Of a stretch of 64,000 nucleotides of DNA, positions 54,619-64,000 are shown piece after piece. Position 1 is the stretch's first letter. Every line of letters begins with the position of its first letter. Both the position numbers and the translations under genes were made by a program. The notes under the pieces were generated by a model, which saw only the letters and a program-made list of their open reading frames with translations, had not been told where the DNA came from and did not search any database. Origin of the DNA: Euborellia annulipes (Eukaryota; Arthropoda; Insecta; Dermaptera; Anisolabididae); NCBI GenBank assembly GCA_023213315.1, contig JAKCPI010002813.1, forward strand, positions 1-64,000, read 5' to 3'.

Positions 54619-55073
54619 AATTAAAATAATTATTTATAAATGTATTCAAATTATTTTGAGAGTAATTTCACCGGTACGGCTCGCATTTCCTTAAGAGGGG
54701 GGGGGGGGAAGTATGAAGGTATTTACCAGGTAACCAGGGGGGTTGGTGGTAACATAAAGTTTGGAAACCACTGCCTTAAGGCATTCGGCTAATTTTGTAG
54801 TTAATTTGTATTATTAATTACTAGAGACCGGATTTTAAGCAAAATGCTTATTGCTCAATTTTATAAGCAACCATTAGATATTTAATTTCTATACGAATTA
54901 GGAAAAACTAAGTGTATTGAGATTGCATTTTTTATGCTTTTTTTGCTTTTTTTGAGTTTTCATGCTTTTTTTTCCCTTTCGTGCTTATTTGAACTTATTT
55001 TACGAATATTTATAATTTTTTTTTTTTTTTTATTAAAAAACACACTTTTTTTCCCCTTCACACACGCATACAC

Positions 55074-55289
55074 CAGGGACGTATATAAGGGGAGGGGGGA
55101 GGGGGCCCGCTCCCCCCTCCCAAAAAAAATAAATTTCCAAAATCCCCGCAGTACAAAAAAAAATATAGCCCTGTAAAAAAAATTTTTTCCGCAGGGTGAA
55201 AAAATTTGGTTCAGCAAAAACAAAATTTTTCGCAGGGCGGGCGGAATAAATTTAGTTTCTTTAAAAAAAAAAATTTGTATACGCCATTG
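55074..55289. mobile_element. hAT-like MITE
   Basis: Ends CAGGGACGTATATA and (reversed) CAATGGCGTATACA; G-run and C-run near the left end. No clear 8-bp duplication. Interior words match 22181-22360 in inverted orientation. The 122-codon minus frame across it is an artefact. Confidence 0.6.
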
Positions 55290-56280
55290 GTATGAGTAAA
55301 AATTGCTTATGAGATGCTTTTTTTTCAACTTTTATGCTTATTTAACAACTTTTTATTCAAGTTTTTTATGCTTTTTTAAGCACTTTTTTTCCTTTTTTTA
55401 TGCTTTTTTGTCCGGTCTCTATTAATTACTAACGATTATTTTACTGGAACACAATTAATATCCACACGAGGATTAGAAAATATAGGATTTTCATTTTCCT
55501 TGACAATGTCTGATTTTGTTAATCGAATTTGAAAAATTTTTTTTGTAATATATCGAATTTTAAAATTTGATTTCTCTCTCTCCACAAAACACTTCATTCA
55601 TATTATCATTTCTCTTAACTAAATAAAATTCAAATTTTTTCTCTTGTCTTATCTAAATATTTTTTAACCCAAGAGTATATCCGTTCTTTGCATGATAGAA
55701 TAGAATTGCATGCCTTCTTTATATCGATCTCAACTAAAGATAGACATCTCTTAAATTCTTTTTTGAACGCTATTTTATTACATTTTCATATGAACCTAAT
55801 AGTTCATGGACATAAAACCTATTTAAAATTTCAAGGTTATTGCTATATATTTTGATATAATTTAAAACATTAAAGTATTTACTTATTCTTGATTACAAAT
55901 ATCTTCGTCTAGACAGCGGCTAGACATATTTTCTTACTAGTGTTTACTTTTAAAAGTAAATATTTAATATTCACCAACATAAAGAATATTATTCTTGATG
56001 TAAATTATTTATTTTTTTTTTATTAATTAAATGTTAACTAATGTCCATATCCACTTTAAAAATAATAAATAGGCCTACCTTAGAAAAAATTTATTCATCT
56101 TCATAACTATTTCAAGAATTTTACTATTTTAGTAATTTCATTTTCTTATTATTTCTTTTCATTAATTAACATTTTTAAAATTTTTATTGTAAAATACAAC
56201 ATTTCTAACTCTCTAGACTTCAATTAATCATGTGTCATGACTCTTTCACTTGTTTTAGGCGTTTTTTACTTCCTCTTTTT
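55290..56280. other. no gene seen
   Basis: AT-rich; 'atgcttttt' words repeat around 54930-55410. Confidence 0.4.
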
Positions 56281-56282
56281 TT

Positions 56283-56925
56283 ACTTTATCTCTATATATG
56301 TTAATATCTAGAGAAAGTATTGGATTCATGTCGAAAATTTGATGTCGAGATTTTGATGGATATACACGTTTTGAGGTCCCCTGAATCCAAAAAAGTGGTT
56401 TTCGCGACATGGTCTGTCTGTCTGTGTACTGTGAACAAAATATCTCAAGAACGAAAAGAGCTAGGAGGTTGAAATTTTATATTTAAGTTAGGCACCCCTA
56501 TGGGACGTGACACGAAGCTTTTGAACAAAATCGACCAAAAAGTACTAGTACTTTACTGATGCACTTTTTCAGTTTTTTTCGATTTTCTCTAAATTTGCTC
56601 CAGCGATTTTTTTTTTTAATTCAAAAATCAATTATTTTTTAGATTCTCTTTAAAATGTATATTCTCATTTTGTCATTGAAATCTTCTGAAGACCACTTTA
56701 CTTCTGTATTGCTTAGAAAGATAAGGGAAATGGTTGCCATGTTAACTAAATATAAGTATTTTCCCACGATTATAAATTTTTCATCTGAATTCAAATGTTC
56801 CGTACTGTCGGGAACTAAATATACCTCGACACAGAAAATCTGTTGTGAAAACACAGAACACAACTTTCGATTACCAAAGGTAAGAAAAAAGTTGTGTGCT
56901 GTGCGACCAGTCACACCAGATTTTT
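56283..56925 (+). repeat. R1 element, full copy
   Basis: About 643 bp, same order as 48735-49377. AGTACTAGTACT palindrome at about 56541. The large hairpin (56840-56925) has some mismatches. Overlapping open frames on both strands are shadows. Confidence 0.9.
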
Positions 56926-56929
56926 AATT

Positions 56930-57935
56930 TAATTTAGCTCATTGAATACTCTCAATATTTTTGAAGGTTGGTTTATACATATATCTTGTGATATACAGAA
57001 TATATATATCTTTTATTATTAGAAAGAAAAATTTTAATTTAGAAAATTATTAATAAAAATTTTTTTATTAAGTAATTAAAGTTAATATCTCTCAATTTTT
57101 ATACTTATACGAATTTCATAAACATAATTATCCATATTTAATTTTTAGAAAGTTAATAATTTTTCTTGCTCAAGTAATATTTTTTTTTTTTTTCTTTAGT
57201 TGAATTAAAAAAAGATGAATAATCAAGTTTAATTTTTTTGTAATATTTCACCGTGTTCTTCTCTCACTCTTTCATCCCTTGACAATATTTAATATACTAC
57301 TTCTTGAACATTTTTTTTTTTTATTTAATTAAGGAAGTAAAAATCTTTAGGGGATTATTATTGTTACGAAGGAAATAAATTTATTTTATAATAAGTAATT
57401 AAATTACTAGCTACACTAAATTAATTACTTCACCCTGTCAAAATTATGAGGTTTATTATTTAATATCAAGAGAATTTTTTTTTTTTATTGAACATTTCGA
57501 AATTTACATATTTTGATTACTATTATTATTTTATCTCCATCATTTCGAATAATGAATATAATGATGGAAAAACCCCTACCCAAATTATTGATATCCAATT
57601 CGATAAAAAAAAAATCCAATTAAAAAAAATAAATATTTGGATCGTTGGCCTTAATGTTAATATATTAAAATTCTAATTATGCTTGTAAGCGTTAAGTTCA
57701 AAGAGAGCGAAAATTATCTGCGAAAGTTTCTCCTGAGAATGGAAGTTCAACCTACCTTAAAGTTTATTATCTTAAAAGCCCCATCGTTTGAGCCTTTAAT
57801 AATAATATATAATGAATAAAGATATAATTCTGTTGCTTCTAGAAACTTAAACCGGACTCCATTCAGGGCTGTATTTGTAAATAAGCTAAAAAGGCTGCAT
57901 ATTAACCAAATATGAACTGTAGAAGGGGCAACAAT
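56930..57935. other. no gene seen
   Basis: AT-rich; nothing recognised. Confidence 0.4.
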
Positions 57936-57940
57936 TGGAT

Positions 57941-58446
57941 ATAAATATATAGAGAAAGTCTTGGATTCATGTAAAAAATTCGATGGCGAGATTTTGATGG
58001 AAATACAAATTTTGAGGTAGCCTCAGTCCAAAAACAAGTGGGTCCCACAAAATGTTCTGTCTGACTGTGAACTAAATATCTCAAAAACGGAAAGACTGCT
58101 GAAATTTGATATTTAAGTTGGGTACCACATGGCACGTACCAAGCGAAGCTTTTGAAAAAAAAACGGCCAAAAATTACTAGTACTTTACTGATATGCTTTT
58201 TTTAAGGTTTTTTTTTTCTATTTTCTCAAATTTTGATTAAAATACATAAATCAATTATTTTTTAGATTCTCTTTAAAATTAATATTCTAATTTTGCCTGC
58301 AAAATTGTTTGAAACACCCTTGTACTTCATAGGAAAGTTAAGAGAAATGATTTACATGGTAACAAAAAAAAATCTGGTGTGACTGGTCGCACAGCTCACA
58401 ACAACGGTAATCGAAAGTTGTGTTCTGTGTGACAAACACCAGATTT
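57941..58446 (+). repeat. R1 element, head-to-head pair, left member
   Basis: Runs from 'atatagagaaagtc' through 'gatggcgagattttgatgg' and an altered core (ATTACTAGTACTTTACTG) to the large hairpin at 58368-58446, which it shares with the next copy. The segment between 'acatggtaaca' and the hairpin is deleted. Confidence 0.82.
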
Positions 58447-58972
58447 TTTGTGTCGACATATATTTAGTTTCCGCCAATATATTTGAATTCAAGATATAAA
58501 ATTTATAAACATGGGAAAATATTTATAATTTTGTTACCATATCAACCATTTCTCCTATCTTTCCTATGAAGTACTAGAGTAAAGCGGCCTTCAAACATTT
58601 TGAGGGCAAATATACATTTGAAAGAGCATCTAAAAAATAATTTAATTTTTGAATTTTAATCAAAATCGTTGGAGCGAATTTTGAGAAAATCGAAAAAAAC
58701 TGAAAAAGCACATCAGTAAAGTACTAGTACTCTGGCCCATTTGTTCAAAACTTAAATATAAAATTTCCACTTCCTAGCTATTTCTGTTCTTGAGATATTT
58801 TGTTCACACACAGATACACATACAGACAGTCAGACAAACCATGTTGCGAAAACCACTTTTTCGGACTCAGGGAGCCTCAAAACATGTATATCCATCAAAA
58901 TCTCGACATCGAATTTTTGAATTCAATACTTTCTCTCTCTATATATCAACATATATAGAGGTAAGAGAAAGT
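58370..58972 (-). repeat. R1 element, head-to-head pair, right member
   Basis: Minus-oriented copy starting at the shared large hairpin and ending at the small hairpin (CTTTCTCTCTCTATATATC ... GTAAGAGAAAGT). Palindromic core at about 58722. Confidence 0.85.
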
Positions 58973-58979
58973 AAAAATC

Positions 58980-59133
58980 AATTTCTATGTTTATTAATTT
59001 TACCTCTTGAATTTTACTATACCGCCGGAAACTAAATATATGTTGACACAAAAATTCTGGTGTGACAAGCACAGAACACAACTTTCAATTACTGAAGGTA
59101 AGAGAAAGTTGTGTGCCAGTCACATCAGATTTT
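58980..59133 (+). repeat. R1 element, large-hairpin end
   Basis: A third, partial unit: 'ttttacctcttgaatttta', 'ggaaactaaatatatgttg', then the hairpin TTCTGGTGTGACAAG ... GTCACATCAGA. Confidence 0.75.
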
Positions 59134-59189
59134 TTTTTAAATATCTCACATTCCGCTAGATTTTGTATATATTTTATTACCAAATTTTT

Positions 59190-59300
59190 TTTCTTTCCTT
59201 TGGTGGCCATCTATGTCTAGTTCACATGATAACCATTATCATTTATTTAAATTAATTGGTAGACAATTTGCATTTATTTATTTAATTACTCGGTAGAATG
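59190..59300 (-). mobile_element. SINE-2 body fragment
   Basis: Minus strand: 'taattaaataaataaatgca', 'ctaccaattaatttaaat', then 'gatggccaccaaagg'. Degenerate. Confidence 0.45.
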
Positions 59301-59887
59301 TCTACAACTGGTATTAGTAACCATCAACAATTCCATCATTGATTTATTTCAGGGTTAAAAAGAGATAATTTTAATACTACGCATATCATGAGGAGTTTTA
59401 TTATTTTAATAGACATTTCAAAATTTTATATTTTCATTATCTTCTAATTATTATTTTACCTCCATCAATCAATAGTAATTTTTTTTTTTTTTAATAATTA
59501 AATAGATTTTCATTTTTTCCTACCTTCTGCTAGCTTTAAATTTACAATAGAACAAATTTATTTTAGGAAAAAAAAAAATAATGAAATAACCGAGACCAAT
59601 TCTAAATCCCCTAAATCCCAACACAATCCATTTGATTGGTTCCTGGTGGACAAGATCAATTCGATAAATAAAAACATTAATGGGATTGGTTAATCGTCGG
59701 ACCATTAATTACGACTAAAACCACAATCTAATTCATTTTATTGAAATAAAAGAAAAGTATTTTAAGATTAAACGATTTTATCGTTTAGAAAATTAGATTA
59801 GAAATAATTTAACAAGAAAATCTGAGACCTCATAAGAACAAAAAAATAATTAAAAATTTAGAAAAAAAAAAAAACTTTAACATTGAC
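59301..59887. other. no gene seen
   Basis: AT-rich; nothing recognised. Confidence 0.4.
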
Positions 59888-59895
59888 CTAGGTCT

Positions 59896-60146
59896 CAGTG
59901 GCGTAGCGGGGGCAAGGGGGCATCATGCCCCGGGCGCTACTCACAAAGGGGCGCCAAATGGTCCACAAAACAAAAAATTGCTACATTTTTTTGTCTCAAA
60001 TTTAAAGCTTGAACCTATGACTTTATTTATTTATTAATTTGCGAGTATATTTTACATATAATATTATATGGTTTTCGAATGAAGGGGGGGGGGGGCGCTA
60101 AAAAGGTATTGTGCCCCGGGCGCGATTTAAGCTCGCCACGCAACTG
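59896..60146. mobile_element. hAT-type MITE with near-perfect 8-bp TSD
   Basis: Left end CAGTGGCGTAGCGG, right end (reversed) CAGTTGCGTGGCGAGC; flanks CTAGGTCT (59888-59895) and CTAGGCCT (60147-60154) differ by one base. Inside each end is a GCCCCGGGCGC word and a G-run. Confidence 0.85.
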
Positions 60147-60154
60147 CTAGGCCT

Positions 60155-61130
60155 ATATTTTTTACATAAAATACGGTATCTTGAAAATAAAAAAATATGA
60201 CTACTCTCATCATCCTTGTCATATTTGCTCATAATTACTTCGTGACATTTTATCCTTTACCAGAATCTTTACATATTCATATAGGAAAAAAATTTCACCA
60301 ACATGAAACAGATTTTAACACAATAACGCGGATAAAAAAAAATTGAATAAATTTAAAACACAATAAATTACACGTTTTTTTTTGTTTCTATTGTTTTTAA
60401 TTTTACACGTTGACATTTGTATTTTATATCAAAATCATCTCTGCCTTTTTGTTCTTTTTTGTTCAACTTTTAAACTATTGTTTTTTCGCTTATATTGAAA
60501 TATCCTATTAATATCATTAACAGTTAAAATTTAATTTCTCCATCGTCAACGATTTATACCAATTAAATAATTTTTCAAATAGGGTTTTTCGTTTTATATT
60601 TGTTTGTCTTTTGGCTTCAGATTTAGTTGGGGTTTTTTTAATTAATAAGGATAATATAAAACAATAACTAACAAACAAAAGCATTGCTTCTATCTAACTA
60701 GAATTGCTTATTTAAAGGGAATAATTAAATTTAAAAAAATAAATACTGTTTATATACATTTATCCCGAATGCTATCTCAAGCCATTTGTAGGCCTATAAT
60801 ATAATTGCTAATCTATTTATATATATATATATATTAACATATAAGCGTCTATATATTTCTAAGAAAGTACTATCGTTCGCAATTTGCGAATTTAAAACCC
60901 ACTTTAGCTAACTTTGAAGAGGCTTCAAGTCCTACTAGTACCAAACTCACACAACATCTTTAGGAAATTCAAGAGCCTTTTAGAAAACGCCATTGGAATA
61001 GAAAATAGAAAGTGAAAGAAGTCAATTTCTGGTAATTTAAAAAAAAATATGGAAGTGGATCATACCTAAAGAGGAATCTATTGATAAACTAAATTATAGC
61101 AGAATAATATATATATATATAATATTATAT
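60155..61130. other. no gene seen
   Basis: AT-rich with TA microsatellites near 60815 and 61110. Confidence 0.4.
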
Positions 61131-61135
61131 ATATA

Positions 61136-61658
61136 AAAACTGGACGCACAGCCCGAAACTTTCTATTACCTTCGTATATATTAGAAATCAAGATGTATTC
61201 AAGAAATGTTTTTTGGGGTCCAGGCATTCTTATTTAAACTATTTGATATCTAAATGGCTTAAATAAAATCATCGGACTGCCTGGTATCTGAACCCTGGAC
61301 TCTTGGTATACAAGGCAGGCGCCCTACCAACTATGCCAAGGCCGAGGGCAAGATGTAAATTTTATAAACATGGAAAAATATTTATATTTTGTTACAATGA
61401 TTCCATTGTAATAATCGTTGCAACGAATTTTAAGAAAATCGAAAAAAAAAAAAAAAAAAAAAACTGAAAAAGTATATATGCAAAGTACTAGTACTCTTGG
61501 CCGATTTTATTTAAAAGCTTCGTCTTACGTCCCAGGGGGGTACCTAACTTAAATATAAAATTTCAACCTCCTAGCTCTTTTCGTTCTTGAGATATTTTGT
61601 TCACAGACAGACAGACTATGTCGCGAAAACCACTTTTTAATTTGGATTCAGGGGACTG
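61136..61658 (-). repeat. R1 element, interrupted by a SINE
   Basis: Minus-oriented. The large hairpin is reduced, SINE-1 at 61198-61350 interrupts it, the core is AGTACTAGTACT at about 61486, and the copy breaks off at GGATTCAGGGGACTG where other mobile debris begins. Confidence 0.8.
61198..61350 (-). mobile_element. SINE-1, 3'-shortened, inserted in R1
   Basis: Head at 61350, GGGTCCAG-type B box degraded, tail lost. CAAGATGTA is repeated at about 61189 and 61349 on either side, within the R1 word 'ttcaagatgtaaaattta'. Confidence 0.75.
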
Positions 61659-61840
61659 CCCCCCCCCCCTCCTGTTGGAACCTTTGTCCCATTCCTGCAC
61701 TGAGAAAAAGCTAGCGCCGTTACTGACCTCAAACCCATCCTGCCTCTGGCCTTAGCTATCTATCGGCACCCCGCGAAGTTTTATATTTCCTATCTCTCTC
61801 TCCTCCTTCTACGTTCATTTCTAGCTTCTCACCTAAACAT
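61658..61840 (-). mobile_element. SINE-5 fragment joined to a hAT-like end
   Basis: Minus strand from 61835: 'gctagaaatgaacg', 'gagataggaaata', CGCGGGGTGCCGATAG, 'gggtttgaggtcagtaacgg'; after this it leaves SINE-5 and continues CAGTAACGGCGCTAGC, a hAT-like end, to a G-run at 61660. Confidence 0.55.
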
Positions 61841-62259
61841 ATTTAGACCCAAGAGGTGATTTTAAAAAAAGCATTAAAATTAAAGAAAAGTACTATTTTC
61901 ATTAAAAAATGTAATATATAAGAATGTATTAGTAGGTGTGTTCTTGAATTTTTATTCTATTTTATTTTAAATTAGATTATTACCATAAAAAAAAGCATTT
62001 TATTTAATCTTCACATATGACATGAAACATGATTTAATTTAACGATCATTAAACATAATATGTAATTAAATAAAATGATAAAAACATTTAGCCTAACATA
62101 ATTAACTGAGTTCAAATTACTACATCCAAATTTAAGTATGTTTTTATACTAATTATGTTAATATTGCGGTATTGTTTTAAATTTTAAAAAATTATTTTTT
62201 CAATTTTGATTATTAAAATCCTGTGTGCAAAAAATATTTTAAAAAATCCGCTGAAAATT
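61841..62259. other. no gene seen
   Basis: AT-rich; nothing recognised. Confidence 0.4.
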
Positions 62260-62270
62260 TAAATAACATT

Positions 62271-62757
62271 AGGGGGCTCCCTGGTGTAGTGGGCTAGAAT
62301 GTCGGCTTCTATATCCGCGTTCAAATCCTGGGCTTGAGGGATTTTTTTATTAAATAAAAAATATTTATTTAATGTTAACAAATCCTCTAGCAGGGCTGGA
62401 TTGGAATATTGGATCTCACCACAATTGCCCCCAGGCAACTTTACTCTGTGACATCCCGTCCTGTGGAAGGGACGTAAAGAAGGTTCCCTCTCAGTGATGC
62501 ATTATTCGAAAGGAGTAGGCTACACGCCGGTGCTGAGGGAGTCCCTTCCGAGCATAGATTAGGTTGGATAAAAGGAACCGGGTGGAACCAGAAATAAGGA
62601 TTAGTTCACTAACTAGAAACGAACGCAGGAGGAGGAGGAGTTAGGAGATAGGAAATAATGTAACTTCACGGGGTGCCGGTAGATGGCTAGAGGCCGGTTG
62701 GGTTTGAGGTGTGTGTCTCCGTGCACTAAAGCACCTCGGGTAAATAATAATAAAAAT
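62271..62757 (+). mobile_element. SINE-5, tRNA-derived, full length with TSD
   Basis: Head GGGGGCTCCCTGGTGTAGTG with box A and a GCGTTCAAATCCTG B box, then a long GC-richer body (about 400 bp) and an A/AAT-rich tail. TAAATAACATT is duplicated at 62260-62270 and 62758-62768. From GTGGAAGGGACGTAAAG onward the body is shared with 45218-45615. Confidence 0.88.
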
Positions 62758-62769
62758 TAAATAACATTT

Positions 62770-63665
62770 TATAAAAATCAAATTGGTTTTACTTTTTGTG
62801 TTTTACATATCACTTTTTTTTACATGTTGTCTTCTTAAGCAGACACACATTTTCATTTTCATCTTATATTATTTTCATTGCGAAATATTAATAATAAAAT
62901 GTGTCAATCATTTTTATCTTCTTTTCTCTAACAAGACTTTATTTTATCTCTGTTTTTGAAGGCATTTCGAATACGAAAATAATTAATTAATTTTTTTATA
63001 ACGAAAACAAAATAAATTTTCTTTTTGTACTATTCATTGTTAAGTTGACAAATAAAGTTTTGAAATTGAGTTGTAGGTTTTAACTGGTGTTAAGGACTCA
63101 ATAATGGATGTTTGAGAGCCTCTCCTTTCAACCAGTGATAGTTAGACAAGGAATTTCAAAGTTCGCAAAGGTTATAAGTAGCTTGATAGTTGGGGGTAAT
63201 TAATTAGGAACCCAACGAGGCTAACTTGAAACTGCTTTTCGGAACGTGCTGCTTTTTTGTGCTAACTTCTAAACTAATAAACGAGAAACGAAGAAGACAA
63301 AAGTAATAAAGAATTGATTAGAATCTCAATCCCAATCTCTTTTTTTTTTGTAAATGCCTACTTATTTAGAGAGCCATTCCATTGCCTTTTCTTAAATTAA
63401 TCATATTTGTTCAAAGGAAAAGTAAAACTTGAGAGTTACTTTAGCCTAACTTTTAAAAGGAACATTGCCTCAGGTTTAACATACTTTTAGACAAGTTGTT
63501 TTACATTTTTGAAATTTACAAAAAAAAAAAAAAAAAGATGAATAAAAAAATGTTTCCATTAAAGAAATATCTTAGATTGTCAAAAGTTTATGTTCGTTTC
63601 AAGAGGAGGGAGAATCTTTTTATTCTTAGGTATTTTGTTAAAAAGAATATCAATGCTTTTTACTT
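62770..63665. other. no gene seen
   Basis: AT-rich. The 82-codon Lys-rich frame at 63496-63744 follows an A-run and overlaps R1 sequence, so it is not a gene. Confidence 0.4.
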
Positions 63666-63667
63666 AC

Positions 63668-63882
63668 TTATATATAGAGAGAAAGTATTGCGATTGAGAC
63701 AAAAATTAATTTATATAGGCCTAGTTTTTTTTAATAAAAATTAGAATAATTTATTTCGTAGAGCAGAGTGAAATAATAAAAAAAATGGAGCTAAGATGTT
63801 GGTGAAATAAAAAAAATTTCGACATCGAATTTCGCAATACTTTCTCACTAATTTATTACATATATAAGTAAGAGAAAGTAAA
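63668..63882. repeat. two facing R1 hairpin-end fragments
   Basis: At 63670-63706 (+) 'tatagagagaaagtattgcg' and at 63815-63882 (-) 'cgacatcgaatttcgcaata', loop, 'gtaagagaaagta'. Between them the R1 body is missing. Confidence 0.65.
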
Positions 63883-64000
63883 ACGTATTCACTCATATCT
63901 TTGAATTCAAATAAAATAATTGTCTTTTTGGTCCTACATTATTATAGGCTTAAATTATTTTGACGATACCCAACTTAAAAGGTTTTAGACAACAATATTA

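Larger units (their letters stand above)
53079..54773 (+). mobile_element. hAT-like composite, copy 2, with perfect 8-bp TSD
   Basis: Left end CAGTGTTTTCCAAACTG; right end reversed CAGTGGTTTCCAAACTTTAT; CCTTAAGG is duplicated exactly at 53071-53078 and 54774-54781. A second right end (GTTTGGAAACCACTG) occurs at 53395, so the element seems to be a small hAT MITE joined to about 1.4 kb of extra DNA and moved as one unit. That extra DNA is shared with copy 1 (33884-35565) and includes SINE-1 at 54190-54400. No transposase. Confidence 0.85.

Noticed and set aside
54960..55328. 122-codon minus-strand open frame
   Set aside because: Poly-Lys/Phe composition from A/T runs; it spans a hAT-like MITE.
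1..64000. CRISPR arrays, operons, prophage or bacterial genes
   Set aside because: No regular spacer arrays, no ribosome-binding-site-led gene runs and no long open frames; the content is eukaryotic mobile DNA.

Overview
This window looks like gene-poor, intronic or intergenic DNA from an animal nuclear genome. It is strongly AT-rich, with no operons, no bacterial-type coding density and no long open frame. Its content is animal-type mobile DNA: tRNA-derived SINEs, hAT, mariner/pogo, Harbinger-like and TTAA-flanked elements, non-LTR retrotransposon debris, and Penelope-type hammerhead-ribozyme-like motifs. An invertebrate, perhaps an arthropod, is my guess; the sequence does not fix the taxon. 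No intact protein-coding gene can be supported. The only protein-like stretches are a non-LTR reverse-transcriptase C-terminus (44564-45052, +), a zinc-finger tail inside a pogo-type DNA transposon (24102-24359, +) and one weak 80-codon open frame (21228-21470, +).

Layout. 0-4.6 kb: small hAT-type elements with 8-bp target duplications, SINE pieces and a 150-bp tandem repeat. 4.6-7.3 kb: mostly unique DNA with a tRNA-like SINE and a candidate recursive-splicing site at 7014/7015. 7.3-12.7 kb: large inverted repeats with hammerhead-like cores. 13.5-16.8 kb: a deep nest (Harbinger-like element holding an inverted-end element, a SINE and two hAT elements). 16.7-20.9 kb: first full copy of an abundant two-hairpin element (called R1 here), two tRNA-SINE types, and a second Harbinger-like element that split a SINE and holds a TTAA-flanked element. 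22-25 kb: a mariner-type element enclosing a mariner MITE and a pogo-type element. 26.4-31.9 kb: R1, a GC-rich foldback element, a CCCAAT-rich repeat, an inverted pair of tRNA-like SINEs, R1 again, and a second TTAA-flanked element. 32.9-37.6 kb: inverted MITE pair, a 1.7-kb hAT-like composite, three SINEs, and a second candidate recursive-splicing site at 36402/36403. 38-50 kb: tandem repeat relative, hammerhead-like motif, large foldback element, R1 copies, a GC-rich anomaly, the reverse-transcriptase remnant and two TIR elements. 50.5-51.6 kb: a 1-kb inverted repeat with hammerhead-like cores. 52-55.3 kb: SINE and the second hAT-like composite with perfect 8-bp duplications. 56-64 kb: R1 copies, some head-to-head, an hAT MITE and a SINE with clear duplications.

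The two most interesting signals are (1) two plus-strand sites with a pyrimidine-rich tract followed directly by CAG|GTAAGT, each with a second 5' splice-site-like sequence 46-47 nt further on, as expected for recursive splicing inside a very long intron; and (2) the R1 family, with a hairpin at each end and a conserved 12-bp palindrome in the middle, for which I recognise no described superfamily. The nested insertions also allow several filled/empty-site comparisons that fix element ends and relative ages.
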